From a virus: DNA of 37,913 nt. The stretch is from IMG/VR virus record IMGVR_UViG_3300043436_003534, positions 1 through 37,913 of that record; one strand, 5' to 3'. Every line of letters begins with the position of its first letter. Within the stretch, counting starts at the first letter, position 1. Under the pieces are notes generated by a model. The model saw only the letters and a list, made by a program, of their open reading frames with translations, was not told the DNA's origin and did no database searches. Positions 28,630-37,091 of this stretch are shown in pieces. Made by a program: the position numbers and the translations under genes.

Positions 28630-29475
28630 TTATCGCTTCACTCGCACGTTGTAGCCCGGGATGCTGGTGGGCTCCTCTTCTTTCTTTGCAGACGGTGCTC
28701 CTGGAGCTGGAGGATTTCCAAACGGATTCGTCTCGCCACCTTGACCGTACAGTTCGGCAACAATCTTGCGCTGCTCTTGAAGCGGAGTGCCGGGTTTGAA
28801 TGAAATCCTTGGAACAGGTTGGCCAGACAGTTCGTCCATGGCCCAGTTCACGTTGAACTTGGGTTCAGGCTGGCGCTGTGCAGACATGAACTCCTTGACC
28901 TGCGGATACTTCTCGGCCATCGCGGAGATCTGATCAGGAGTTCCTCCGATCGTTCCGAAACCCGGAACATTGACCTGCGTGTAACCGCTCTTCTGTTTGC
29001 GAGCCTCTTCCTCTTGATCCTGGCGTGACTTTTCCATGGCAACGCTTTCCTCCAGCGTGTCCATCGACTCCAAAGCAGGAATCGGCATGGCCATAGGTCC
29101 ACCGGCTTGATAGTCGGGACGAGTCCTGAGATACCCAACCATTGCAGGCCGTTTCGCCTCACGAGCAACAGCTTCGCCTTCTCTTTGACGGCGGGTAATG
29201 GCTTCATCCTGAGCGGTGATTCTCTTGAGTTCATCCTCAAGCATCTGACCGCGCTGCGCTTTCATGCGCTCGTTCAACCGCTGCTCCTGCAACGCAGCAA
29301 GATCTTCTTCCATCAGAGCACGTTTGGCCAAATTGCGCTGACGGATCTGCTCGTTGGTGCCAGTGAACTCGCCGGCCAGACCTCCGGTCAGCATGGTCAG
29401 GCCCTTGAGCAGCGGATTCACACGCTGCGTAGCCTGAGTCTCAAGTTTCTTTCTGATTTCTTCGGGTGTAGCCAT
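28630..29475 (-). CDS. internal virion-region protein, helical
   Basis: 281 residues from ATG 29475 (MATPEEIRKKLETQAT). Residues about 40-125 are a charged helix (RNLAKRALMEEDLAALQEQ, RMKAQRGQMLEDELKR), then a Pro/Gly linker, YTQVNVPGFGTIGGTPDQ, EKYPQVKEFMSAQRQ and a Pro/Gly-rich end. No family recognised. Directly before the giant gene and after other virion genes, so a minor or ejected virion protein is the best guess. Confidence 0.7.
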   Translation of the reverse strand: MATPEEIRKKLETQATQRVNPLLKGLTMLTGGLAGEFTGTNEQIRQRNLAKRALMEEDLAALQEQRLNERMKAQRGQMLEDELKRITAQDEAITRRQREGEAVAREAKRPAMVGYLRTRPDYQAGGPMAMPIPALESMDTLEESVAMEKSRQDQEEEARKQKSGYTQVNVPGFGTIGGTPDQISAMAEKYPQVKEFMSAQRQPEPKFNVNWAMDELSGQPVPRISFKPGTPLQEQRKIVAELYGQGGETNPFGNPPAPGAPSAKKEEEPTSIPGYNVRVKR

Positions 29476-29481
29476 AGATCG

Positions 29482-30522
29482 TTAGCTCTGTTCGTTGAGA
29501 ATTGACCGGCGGGCCATGCGACCGCCCATGCTTCGCATCGCCGCGGCGAGGATCTCCTCGGGATCGTAGTTGATATCGCGGAAGTACCTGCTCGAAGCCA
29601 TGTCCCGATTGCGAGTCAGCACGGGGTTTACCGGAAGCTCGGGCAACGGGGTCGTGATGACTGGCCTGCTCAGCACCGAGGCACCGGGGAGTACGATGGG
29701 GTTGCGAGTGGTCGTTGACGGAAAACTGGTTGTGGGCTGTAAGGTGAATTGAGGTTTATCCAACGGGATCAACCCTGGAGTGATAGGCTTGCTCTCTATA
29801 GCGGGGCCGGCAACACCAGTGTCCTCTATGTAGTAAGGCTTCTCGCCTCCTTGGACGGGGTTTGTGACAACGCCTGAAAAAATGTTGGTATTAACATCTT
29901 CCACCTTTGGGAGAGATGTCTCAGGAAGAGGATTCACCGGAGTGGGTTCCGATGGTCCCTGAAGATTCATCCCACCTTCCCTGATGTACCTTTCCCTGTT
30001 TTCATCGGTTATCAGGCTGGTTCCAGAGTCTTCTCCCTCGCTGCTGTAGGTTGGTTGCTGAGATACAGGAGGCGAGGTTGGCTCAGGAGCAGGCGATGAA
30101 ACCGGAGTAAACGTCTGGATATTGCTCAGATCCAAAGCGGGACGATTGATCTCGGTCCACCTTGTTGGCCCACCAGTGTACGGAGTCGGTTCAGGAGTCG
30201 GTTCAGGAGTCGAGTAGTAGCTCAGCGGATCGACCGGAGGCTGGGCGTATCCGGATCGAGTTACTGGTCCGAACTTAGGGGTTGGAGGGGTCGATAGATC
30301 GACTGCTGGCCTATTGTATTCCCAGTCATCGATCTGCCAGTCCCAGCGATTCCCAGCGTTATCGACATATTCATCTCCAACTCGAAGTCCACCCGTGCCA
30401 GGAATGATTGCTCCCCATGGCAGATACTGGTCGCCGGCAAGATATAGCCTCTCAGACGCCTGATTCGGACTTGATGAATCCGTTCCAGATCCTGACGTAT
30501 CTGTGCTGGTATCGGTTGCCAT
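29482..30522 (-). CDS. Pro/Ser/Thr-rich protein of the virion block
   Basis: 346 residues from ATG 30522 (MATDTSTDTSGSGTDSS). Low complexity: Pro/Thr/Ser-rich with a STPEPTPEPTPYTGG repeat near residue 105 and many SPAPEPTSPP-like runs. The end (SSRYFRDINYDPEEIL, MRSMGGRMARRSIL) is more ordered and basic. Extended linker-like composition suggests a flexible virion component. The encoding DNA has short repeats around 30180-30215. Function unknown. Confidence 0.7.
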   Translation of the reverse strand: MATDTSTDTSGSGTDSSSPNQASERLYLAGDQYLPWGAIIPGTGGLRVGDEYVDNAGNRWDWQIDDWEYNRPAVDLSTPPTPKFGPVTRSGYAQPPVDPLSYYSTPEPTPEPTPYTGGPTRWTEINRPALDLSNIQTFTPVSSPAPEPTSPPVSQQPTYSSEGEDSGTSLITDENRERYIREGGMNLQGPSEPTPVNPLPETSLPKVEDVNTNIFSGVVTNPVQGGEKPYYIEDTGVAGPAIESKPITPGLIPLDKPQFTLQPTTSFPSTTTRNPIVLPGASVLSRPVITTPLPELPVNPVLTRNRDMASSRYFRDINYDPEEILAAAMRSMGGRMARRSILNEQS

Positions 30523-30525
30523 AGA

Positions 30526-31881
30526 TCAAGCCTTAGGCACCAAGCTCTTGATTCGACCGAGCATCCAGTTGGCCACGATCTTCTTGGTCTTCGGCTTGTT
30601 CTTGAGCCACTTGGCGAACTTCTCGGCATTGCTGTCGTAGAAGCTCTTGAACCACTTGGGACCGACAAGCTCCTTCCAGAAGTAGAACGCCTCCCACTGA
30701 TCGGGGATGCACTCGCGGGCCACGTAACAGCCGGCGGCTGCACCGAGGCTTCCGATTGCACCAGTAACACCCTTGAGAATCGATAGAGGAGAACCAGCTT
30801 GCGACGCTTGGAACGCGTTTTGGGCGTTCTGTAGCGCGAAGCTCGAACCCATCTGCATCAACTGCCCCGGACCCGCCTGTTGCATACCCTGCATGAGCTG
30901 AGGAGCAGCAAACGGCGAAGCGCCCTGCTGGAGACCTCCGAGCTGAGCGGCTTGCGAGACGATTGGCTGGAGTCCCAGGGCAGACTGGATGTTGGCGATG
31001 TTCTGCTGGCGACCTGCCTGCTGTTGTTGCTGCGCGGACATCTGACCTGCGAAGCTCTGCTGCATCGCAGTATTCCGCTGACCGGTGGCTGCGAGGATGT
31101 TGTTGAAAGCCTCCTGCGCCTGACGATTGGCGACATCGCTCGTAGTCTGGCCGCTCTGGAGCAGACCAATGGCCTGCTGCCGGCGCTGCACATCCGCGTT
31201 GGCGATCGCCTCGTTGACGGCGCGGGCCTCTCGGAAAGCGGAGAGGTTGCCGAGGATGTTGCCGGTAGCGGTTCCGCGGGCGCGAGCGGCTTGCTCGGCA
31301 GCGCGGATCATCGTGGGATCGAGAGTGCCAGCCTGAGCAAGGCCGGCTCCGATCTGGCGTTCGAGATCGCTGCGGATCGACTGGGCGTATCCGGTATCCT
31401 GCGGGCCAGTAGGCATGCCCACGCGCTCGTAGGAGGGAGCGGCGGGAGAAGTCTCAGAGATGGGAGCCCTGCCAATGTCGCTCAGGAATTGGGAATAGAG
31501 ACCAGGAGTCCCGGGTCTTCCATCGACAGCAGCGGTGCCGTACCGCTCAGGGTCAAGAGCTTGAAGCTCTCTGCGGCGTTGATCCGCAAATTGAGTGCCG
31601 TAAAGTTTTGCAGCTTCAAGCTCGCGTTGTGCCTGAATCGGAGCCAGATCGGCCAATGCCTGACCGATTGCCCTCGTCTGAGCAATGTCGGAAACAGGAC
31701 CAAAATCAACCTCTCTAAACTGACCGGTCTCCTTTCCATCCTTGTAGATAGGAACCCGAACCTTGGCCCCTATCCGGGATGCTGCCTCAATCTCGCGCTG
31801 GAGCGGAAAGGTTTCGATCGAGGCCATCACGGCTTCTCGATTCGCCGCCGCAATGTCTGGTGCTTTATACGTGCCGCCCAT
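30526..31881 (-). CDS. internal virion / ejection-type protein
   Basis: 451 residues from ATG 31881 (MGGTYKAPDIAAANRE). Mostly helical; a Gln/Ala-rich middle (QMSAQQQQQAGRQQNIAN, QLMQGMQQAGPGQ) resembles ejection proteins of podoviruses that coat the genome-delivery channel. C-terminal domain GCYVARECIPDQWEAFYFW, WFKSFYDSNAEKFAKWLK then KTKKIVANWMLGRIKSL matches a small module found at the end of other phage tail or ejection proteins. It overlaps the GNAT-like gene end by 17 bases. Confidence 0.75.
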   Translation of the reverse strand: MGGTYKAPDIAAANREAVMASIETFPLQREIEAASRIGAKVRVPIYKDGKETGQFREVDFGPVSDIAQTRAIGQALADLAPIQAQRELEAAKLYGTQFADQRRRELQALDPERYGTAAVDGRPGTPGLYSQFLSDIGRAPISETSPAAPSYERVGMPTGPQDTGYAQSIRSDLERQIGAGLAQAGTLDPTMIRAAEQAARARGTATGNILGNLSAFREARAVNEAIANADVQRRQQAIGLLQSGQTTSDVANRQAQEAFNNILAATGQRNTAMQQSFAGQMSAQQQQQAGRQQNIANIQSALGLQPIVSQAAQLGGLQQGASPFAAPQLMQGMQQAGPGQLMQMGSSFALQNAQNAFQASQAGSPLSILKGVTGAIGSLGAAAGCYVARECIPDQWEAFYFWKELVGPKWFKSFYDSNAEKFAKWLKNKPKTKKIVANWMLGRIKSLVPKA

Positions 31882-32293
31882 AGGAAATCCTTCGGTTCAT
31901 CAGTAGTTTGGAGTACCTGTCAAAATCGTACAAACGGGAAATGCCTTTGCGGAACCCACCCAGCTTGGTGACGTTCTTCGAGCACAGCCCCATCATGGCC
32001 AACCAGAGTGTCTGAACCGCATATGGCTCAGCACCAATAGCGATCTCGATCCACGCGATGTGACCGTCTGGGAAGTTGTTGTTCAGATCCTCGGACTCCT
32101 CTATCGAGTTGAGAAATCGAACAGCCCCTACGCCAACGCACTTACCATCCTCGTTCTTCACAATTCCGATCAGCTTCTTGGCATTGAAGATTCCAATCCA
32201 GTTGAGCAACTGATCATCGTTCCACGTGGAACAAGTAGGCCAATGTTGTCTCAGCAGTTGTGCCGCTTCGATGATGGTGGGATGTGCGGTCAT
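31865..32293 (-). CDS. GNAT-acetyltransferase-like protein
   Basis: 142 residues from ATG 32293 (MTAHPTIIEAAQLLRQ). Strand-helix order with NAKKLIGIVKNEDGKCVG, VGAVRFLN, GHIAWIEIAIGAEPY, helix AVQTLWLAMMGLCSK and the basic end RKGISRLYDFDRYSKLLM. This fits the small GNAT-fold proteins seen next to virion genes of podoviruses. The acetyl-CoA loop is not clear, so the protein may be a structural or modifying relative. It overlaps neighbours at both ends. Confidence 0.6.
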   Translation of the reverse strand: MTAHPTIIEAAQLLRQHWPTCSTWNDDQLLNWIGIFNAKKLIGIVKNEDGKCVGVGAVRFLNSIEESEDLNNNFPDGHIAWIEIAIGAEPYAVQTLWLAMMGLCSKNVTKLGGFRKGISRLYDFDRYSKLLMNRRISYGRHV

Positions 32294-34248
32294 TGCTGAG
32301 GACGCACAGAATCAACAAAGCCAGAAAGTATCGTGGACTGGAGACTCAACCGGCTTCCGCTGGTCGTGTTGATCTTGAACTGGATGTTGTTCCAACGTCC
32401 TCGGCTGATGAGGTTGTAAGCCGCCAGGAACTTCTGAGTGCTCGGGATGCTGATCGCGGGATCGATCGAGGTGAACGTCCCGCTCATGTTCGTGGCGTAT
32501 GAGAGCGATGCGCCGATGCTCGAAGCGTACGGATTATCAAGCGCGATCTGGATGCTGTATCCGATCTTGTCCGGAATGGGTTCCCCGAGGTTGTACGCCT
32601 TGGTGATGACCGTGGATTGGTAGGTGCTACCGCCGTCGAGGTAAGCAGACTGCTGCACGGGGCTGAGGCGGGTGTTGGGTAGGTAGTCGTTGAAAGACCA
32701 GACTTGGCCAGCACCATCGCTCAGCGAGATGATGTCGCCGGCGAACATGAGCACGGGGCCGAAGTTCGAGAAGGCGGTGGGTATGAAGTCGTTGACCTGC
32801 CAGTTGTCCCAGTAACCGAGCCACGAGCGGGCCAGTGAGTGGTAGACGATGACCGCGTTGTTCTGGTTGAAGGTTCCTTCGAGTTCGATTGAAGAACCGG
32901 ATTCGAGCAGAAGTGCTTCTTCACTTTCCAACCCGATGGAGAACGGACCAGCGGTAACGAACGGAACGGCCAAGAGGTAGCGGTTGTTCCAGAACACGCC
33001 ATCGCAGTATTCCAGCTTGGTCTTGTCGATGCGGCTGATCAGGTCGTTGATCGGGCTGCTGAGCGCGAGGCCAACGCTGGTCTGGGTACCCGCTTGGATC
33101 TGGGCCATTGAGCGGATGCCGTCGCGAGACAGGAAGAATACATCGGCACCGACTGCGGTGATCGAACGGTGCGAGGAGCAGCCGATATTGCCCGAGATGA
33201 GTGTGATGACCCAATCGGCTGGATCCTGCGTAGGATCGGCATCCACGCTCCAAATTGAGCGTTCCTTGAAGACGAGGAGTTTGTAGCCGAACCACGAGTA
33301 GAGCCCGCGGATCGGATCGCCATCGCCACCGACACGAATGGAACCGAGCGGATCCCACGACTCGCCATCGAGGATGTCCGAGAAGTAGAGGGTATCTGGC
33401 TGGATTGTGGTATCCGCGGACACGGCCCACAGACGGTTGGTGTGGGTGGTGAGATAGAGCGGCTTGGCGGGGGCGGCGAGTGATACGAATGCGACCGCGT
33501 GGGACTGGTTTGCCGGTGAGATCGAAACCGTAGGAGCCGTGATGTAACCGCTGCCGGGGTCCGTGATAGTGATCGCAACTAGGTTGCCATCATTGGCCAC
33601 AATGGCGGTGGCTGTTGCGGTTACACCGCTTGGCGGAGCCGATATGGTAATCGTGGGAATCGAGCTGTGACCTGAACCCTGCCTGATCACATCGATGCGG
33701 CTGACTTTGCCGGCTGTAATTGCCGCGTTGGTATTCGTGCTCGTGACATAACGCAGGGCGCTATAGCCGTCCGCGTAGAAGAGCTTGTCGTTGAGCTGTG
33801 CGAAGTAAACGAACCGGGAGGCGTCGTTGATCGTCGAGCTTGCGATCGAATTGTACGAGACTCCGGGTGAACCGTAGTAGAGATCCTTGATACCGGTGTT
33901 CCGATTGAGAACGGCGATTACGAGGCGCTCGGAAGCCGCGGTATCGAAATAGAAGCCAGAGAAGACCTGCGAGTTGGTGGGTAGGTTACTGGCAAAGTTG
34001 GAAGTGGTGGACTCCCAGTTGGTGATGATGTCTTCCCAGTTGCGCGATTCGCTGTTGCCGGTCAGCGACAGGGTCCCGAGGCGTGTGACGAGGTTGCCGA
34101 AGTCGTCATAGTCCATGTTGATTGCCTCTTCCATGCTGGTGGCAGGAATGGCATCGGGACGAGTGGCGGAGATGACCCCGGTGGAGAAGCCAGTGCTTCC
34201 ATCCAGAAGCATCTGGTCATCGAGCGCGTCTGAGGATTGGAAAGGCAT
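32290..34248 (-). CDS. tail nozzle/stabilisation-type protein (gp12- or gp10-like)
   Basis: 652 residues from ATG 34248, sharing one base with the upstream stop (TAATG). Beta-propeller-like text with repeated hydrophobic strands: RLVIAVLNRNTGIKDLYYG, FVYFAQLNDKLFYADGY, TNRLWAVSADTTIQPDTLY, GYKLLVFKERSIWSVDA, FWNNRYLLAVP. That is the pattern of podovirus tail-tube nozzles or DNA-stabilisation proteins. It follows the adaptor gene as in T7 (gp11-gp12) and P22. The exact subfamily is not certain. Confidence 0.8.
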   Translation of the reverse strand: MPFQSSDALDDQMLLDGSTGFSTGVISATRPDAIPATSMEEAINMDYDDFGNLVTRLGTLSLTGNSESRNWEDIITNWESTTSNFASNLPTNSQVFSGFYFDTAASERLVIAVLNRNTGIKDLYYGSPGVSYNSIASSTINDASRFVYFAQLNDKLFYADGYSALRYVTSTNTNAAITAGKVSRIDVIRQGSGHSSIPTITISAPPSGVTATATAIVANDGNLVAITITDPGSGYITAPTVSISPANQSHAVAFVSLAAPAKPLYLTTHTNRLWAVSADTTIQPDTLYFSDILDGESWDPLGSIRVGGDGDPIRGLYSWFGYKLLVFKERSIWSVDADPTQDPADWVITLISGNIGCSSHRSITAVGADVFFLSRDGIRSMAQIQAGTQTSVGLALSSPINDLISRIDKTKLEYCDGVFWNNRYLLAVPFVTAGPFSIGLESEEALLLESGSSIELEGTFNQNNAVIVYHSLARSWLGYWDNWQVNDFIPTAFSNFGPVLMFAGDIISLSDGAGQVWSFNDYLPNTRLSPVQQSAYLDGGSTYQSTVITKAYNLGEPIPDKIGYSIQIALDNPYASSIGASLSYATNMSGTFTSIDPAISIPSTQKFLAAYNLISRGRWNNIQFKINTTSGSRLSLQSTILSGFVDSVRPQQ

Positions 34249-35009
34249 TAGAGGATGTCCTGGAACGTGTAATCGTAGAGGCTATCCGGGATGATGCGGC
34301 TGATCTGCTGCTGTTGGCCACGCTCCATGTCTTTCATAATGGAGACCTGAGCAGCGCCCTCTTGGAACTTGGCCTGCGCCTTCCCGTACTGCCGGGAGTA
34401 TTCGAGGAGATCGCCTTCTGTGTAGGCCATCAGTGCGTTCTCGACGCCGCGCAGCTCGAAGTTGGTATCGTTCGAGATGGTCTGGGCTTCGCCGAACTGG
34501 CGCATCTGGGACTGTTTCTTGCCCAGGATGAAGAGGGTGCCGTTGGTATTGGGTGTCGGGATGAGCTTGATGCGCGGGACACCGGCTTCACCGTAGGAGA
34601 CTCCGAGGACGCGAGCCCAGTTGACGAAGTTGCCGGGTGTGGACTTGCGGCTATCGACGTTGTTCCAAGTGTTGGGATCGAGCTGGAAGAACGAGACCCA
34701 TTCGGCGGCTGGTACTTCGATACCATCGGTATCACCGGAGACCGTGAAACGGGATGCGACCGGGAAGTCGAGGAACATGTTGTAACCGGTCCCGGAAGTG
34801 TACGTGGCGGTGACGTACTCGGAGATGGTGACGAGTTCTTGGCCGTCTGTGACGGGTGTTGAGACGACTCCGAGGGTATCGTTCCAGAGGCACGAGTCCC
34901 AGATCATCGAGTAGCGGCGGATGCAGAACTTCTTGGCCAACGCGAGCGTGGCCGAGTCCGTGAACGAGAGCTTGTCGCAAGCCGCTTGGGCTACTTCGGA
35001 GGGTTTCAT
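34248..35009 (-). CDS. tail adaptor / tubular-A-like protein
   Basis: 253 residues from ATG 35009 (MKPSEVAQAACDKLSF), overlapping the upstream stop by ATGA. It has a helical start, AAEWVSFFQLDPNTW, a GVPRIKLIPTPNTNGTLF strand block, then VENALMAYTEGDLLEYSR, QYGKAQAKFQEGAAQ and a basic-Gln end (DMERGQQQQISRI). The EGDLLEYxRQYxKAxxKxxEA helix near the C-terminus is typical of adaptors joining portal to tail nozzle in podoviruses. It precedes the nozzle-like gene in the operon. Confidence 0.75.
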   Translation of the reverse strand: MKPSEVAQAACDKLSFTDSATLALAKKFCIRRYSMIWDSCLWNDTLGVVSTPVTDGQELVTISEYVTATYTSGTGYNMFLDFPVASRFTVSGDTDGIEVPAAEWVSFFQLDPNTWNNVDSRKSTPGNFVNWARVLGVSYGEAGVPRIKLIPTPNTNGTLFILGKKQSQMRQFGEAQTISNDTNFELRGVENALMAYTEGDLLEYSRQYGKAQAKFQEGAAQVSIMKDMERGQQQQISRIIPDSLYDYTFQDIL

Positions 35010-36361
35010 GTATACTCGATCAATTCAAATTGGACCTTAGCTTGCAGCGTTGAGCCTGTTTGGCCGAAGTAATATCCAGCCGAGTTTCTGGCTATCACCA
35101 AGGTTTGAGTGGCTGATACGATGTAAATCTTGAAGGTGTGAGATGAAGATGTGGAAGTGAAAACCATGTCAGCTATCACATTGACAGGAGAAGCTGCTGC
35201 TGCTGAAGCGTATGCTGCTCCAACGCCAATGAAGTCTCCTGGAGCCGAGTACGGGTTTTTTGCGATGCCGATGTAGACACTTCCTTGAACGCTTGCCTCA
35301 ACCGGAACTGAGACTCTGATCAGGGCTTTGTTTCCAACGGTTTTTGGGCTCCAAGTGTATGTCCAATCTGATGTGGATCCGGCTTCTTGAATTGCAACCG
35401 GGGTGCCTGTGGTAATTGCTATGGACTGACCACCACCACCAGTTTTTGAAAACCCTTCAGAATAAACGAATTTGACAACGCTCAACGCTGAGACAGCGGT
35501 GGTCTTGAGAGCATTGGAGGCTGCTGAATCCCTGAGAAGGATGGTGTCTGCATCAACAGGGACTGTCTTGGATGGGAGATTGTTGATTGTAACAGCTCCT
35601 GCCGTGACCGTGAGCGAATCACCGGAAGCGTTTCCGATTGTGGTGTTTCCGTTGACGGCTAGGTCTGCCGATAGGGTCGTGTTACCTGTGACCCCGAGAG
35701 TGGTTCCAACGGTAGCAGCCCCAGTGATGCTTGCGCTATCCAGTGTAGAGGCCCCCGTCACCGCAAGACTTGCCAGGGTGGACAATCCGGTTACACCGAG
35801 CGTGGTACCGATCGTGGCCGCATTGGTAACACCGAGGCTATTGAGAGTAGAGGCACCGGTGACTGCGAGGCTCGCGAGCGTGGAGAGTCCGGTAACGCCC
35901 AGCGTGGTTCCAACGGTAGCAGCTCCGGTGACACCAAGGCTGGCCAATGTGGAGAGTCCGGTGACGTTGAGTGTGCTTCCCATTCCGACCGCGCCGGTGA
36001 GCGTGGAGATGCCGGTGACGGACAGGGTGCCGGGAATCGTGAGGCCACCGGTGATACCGAGCGTTCCGCCGATGGTGGCATTGCCGCTGGTAATAAGGGA
36101 GCTGAGAGAGGTGGCACCGGTGACGTTGAGGGTGCCGGCCACAGCGGTGTTGCCGCTGGCGGAAGCGACCGTGAAGCGGCTGGTTGCGACGCTGAAGTCT
36201 CCGGTGGAGTTGAGCGCGGTGGTGGAGACTTGGAGTGCGGAATCGTTTCCGCTGCCGTCGCTGAGTGTTCTGAGAGTGCCTGTCAGCGTGGCGTTATCGG
36301 CTGTCTTCAGCAGGCCAGTGTAGGTGCTGGCGACGGTACTGCCTGTGAGTGGTGTTCCCAT
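35006..36361 (-). CDS. repeat-rich tail fibre
   Basis: 451 residues from ATG 36361 (MGTPLTGSTVASTYTG). Residues 80-250 repeat TLxVTGxSTLxSLxVTG-like strands, with three near-identical 34-residue units at 147-248. A VDADTILLRDSAASNA linker leads to an AT-richer globular end (GQSIAITTGTPVAIQE, KALIRVSVPVEASVQG, LVIARNSAGYYF), probably the receptor-binding domain. Likely a trimer. It is encoded between lysis-type genes and the adaptor, with no gap to the adaptor gene. Confidence 0.8.
   Translation of the reverse strand: MGTPLTGSTVASTYTGLLKTADNATLTGTLRTLSDGSGNDSALQVSTTALNSTGDFSVATSRFTVASASGNTAVAGTLNVTGATSLSSLITSGNATIGGTLGITGGLTIPGTLSVTGISTLTGAVGMGSTLNVTGLSTLASLGVTGAATVGTTLGVTGLSTLASLAVTGASTLNSLGVTNAATIGTTLGVTGLSTLASLAVTGASTLDSASITGAATVGTTLGVTGNTTLSADLAVNGNTTIGNASGDSLTVTAGAVTINNLPSKTVPVDADTILLRDSAASNALKTTAVSALSVVKFVYSEGFSKTGGGGQSIAITTGTPVAIQEAGSTSDWTYTWSPKTVGNKALIRVSVPVEASVQGSVYIGIAKNPYSAPGDFIGVGAAYASAAAASPVNVIADMVFTSTSSSHTFKIYIVSATQTLVIARNSAGYYFGQTGSTLQAKVQFELIEYT
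35618..35923 (-). repeat. three tandem 102-bp coding repeats in the fibre
   Basis: Codons 147-180, 181-214 and 215-248 encode units starting AATVGTTLGVTG, AATIGTTLGVTG and AATVGTTLGVTG. The second unit keeps LSTLASLAVTGASTL; the third has drifted. DNA copies share long identical stretches (for example the GGTTACACC...GTGGT text around 35790-35810), a substrate for length change by recombination. Confidence 0.75.
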
Positions 36362-36362
36362 A

Positions 36363-36587
36363 CTATTCTCTTGGAGGTAGTGCGTACCAACCCTCGTGGA
36401 TTGTCACGCGGTTTCGGCTTTTGACGGTGTTACCGCTGGCATCTTTGGCCCACACATGGGCTTTGACGTTTTCAGCCAGTCTGACGGGTTGTCCTGGCGG
36501 GACCATCACCACTCTTGTTGGGGCGCAGCCCAGCGGCATCAGCGCGAGCAAGGAGATCGTCGCGTAGGCGATTGTCTTTCTGTCCAT
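36363..36587 (-). CDS. small lipoprotein-like protein, possible outer spanin
   Basis: 74 residues from ATG 36587 (MDRKTIAYATISLLALM). Basic start, hydrophobic core and Cys21 (ALMPLGC), a lipobox-like but imperfect site, so lipid attachment is likely but not sure. The mature part has VMVPPGQPVRLAENVKAHV and NRVTIHEGWYALPPRE, a pattern common in small phage lipoproteins of Gram-negative hosts. It overlaps the 36472-36672 gene out of frame by 116 bases, as Rz1-type outer spanins do with their partners. An outer-membrane lysis role is inferred. Confidence 0.6.
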   Translation of the reverse strand: MDRKTIAYATISLLALMPLGCAPTRVVMVPPGQPVRLAENVKAHVWAKDASGNTVKSRNRVTIHEGWYALPPRE

Positions 36588-36672
36588 CTTCAAGGGTTTG
36601 GTCTTTCTGATCTATGATCTTGTTGAGCGTGGCGTTGGCCACTCCTTGGGCTATGCTGAGGATTGGGTCCAT
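36472..36672 (-). CDS. 66-residue protein overlapping the lipoprotein gene
   Basis: From ATG 36672 (MDPILSIAQGVANATLN), five bases after the U tract of a terminator-like hairpin. An amphipathic start, an acidic helix (IIDQKDQTLEDGQKDNR, LRDDLLARADAAG) and a basic end (GPARTTRQTG). MDPILxxxxGxxxxxxxKI starts occur in small phage proteins beside holins. It is not a clear inner spanin, because no membrane segment is seen. The out-of-frame overlap with the lipoprotein gene is unusual and keeps the pair linked. Confidence 0.6.
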   Translation of the reverse strand: MDPILSIAQGVANATLNKIIDQKDQTLEDGQKDNRLRDDLLARADAAGLRPNKSGDGPARTTRQTG

Positions 36673-36676
36673 AATG

Positions 36677-36707
36677 GAAAAGCCAGCGAGGTGTGAATCC
36701 CGCTGGC
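36677..36707 (-). terminator. terminator-like hairpin after the holin gene
   Basis: GCCAGCG (36682-36688) / CGCTGGC (36701-36707), a perfect 7-pair stem with a 12-nt loop; on the minus strand it is followed by TTTTCC. It lies between the holin stop (36733) and the 36672 start, so read-through would set the level of the lipoprotein and fibre genes. Confidence 0.6.
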
Positions 36708-36732
36708 GATGCATTGCCGTTCTGGCGGGATG

Positions 36733-36912
36733 TTACTCGGCCTTCTTCTCGGCCTTCTTGTTCTTGAAAACGGACCAGCCGATGCCGGCCAGGGTGATGA
36801 CCGCACCGGCGATCTCATTGACTTGATCGAAGCTGATCATGCCCTTTGCGACGAGGAAGCCGCCGGCGGCGCTGAGACCGTGGCGGATGAGTGAGGCGAC
36901 GTTGGGGTTCAT
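36733..36912 (-). CDS. holin-like protein with two membrane helices
   Basis: 59 residues from ATG 36912 (MNPNVASLIRHGLSAAGG). Helix 1 around GLSAAGGFLVAKGMI, a short polar turn FDQVNEI, helix 2 AGAVITLAGIGWSVF, and a basic Lys-rich tail (KNKKAEKKAE). The MNPxxxSLIRxGLxxxGGFLVAKG start with a basic tail is the layout of small class II-type phage holins seen in many tailed phages. It would time lysis by permeabilising the inner membrane. It is ATGA-overlapped by the next membrane protein gene. Confidence 0.75.
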   Translation of the reverse strand: MNPNVASLIRHGLSAAGGFLVAKGMISFDQVNEIAGAVITLAGIGWSVFKNKKAEKKAE

Positions 36913-37088
36913 TTCTTTTTGATGGCTTTGTAGAGGGCCGTGATGGCGGCGATTAGGGCGGCGAGGGCGGTTAGGAACCTAGTCCACTCGGTGAGTTCAG
37001 GGATGTAGGATGCGACCATTGCCACGGTCGCTGTTCCCAGCAACCCAACGATACCTCCGAATCCACCGCCATGATTGCTCGCGTCCAT
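36909..37088 (-). CDS. second small membrane protein (holin or antiholin candidate)
   Basis: 59 residues from ATG 37088 (MDASNHGGGFGGIVGLLG). Two hydrophobic segments, GGIVGLLGTATVAMVASYI and LTALAALIAAITALY, around an ELTEWTRF polar link, then a basic AIKKK end. The stop overlaps the holin-like start by ATGA. Two such genes side by side suggest a holin/antiholin pair, though neither is proven. The 37092 gene stops four bases before its start. Confidence 0.6.
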   Translation of the reverse strand: MDASNHGGGFGGIVGLLGTATVAMVASYIPELTEWTRFLTALAALIAAITALYKAIKKK

Positions 37089-37091
37089 GGG

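Noticed and set aside
30880-31971. 363-codon rightward ORF antisense to the ejection-type protein
   Set aside because: Shadow frame of low complexity; the leftward gene has a recognised C-terminal module.
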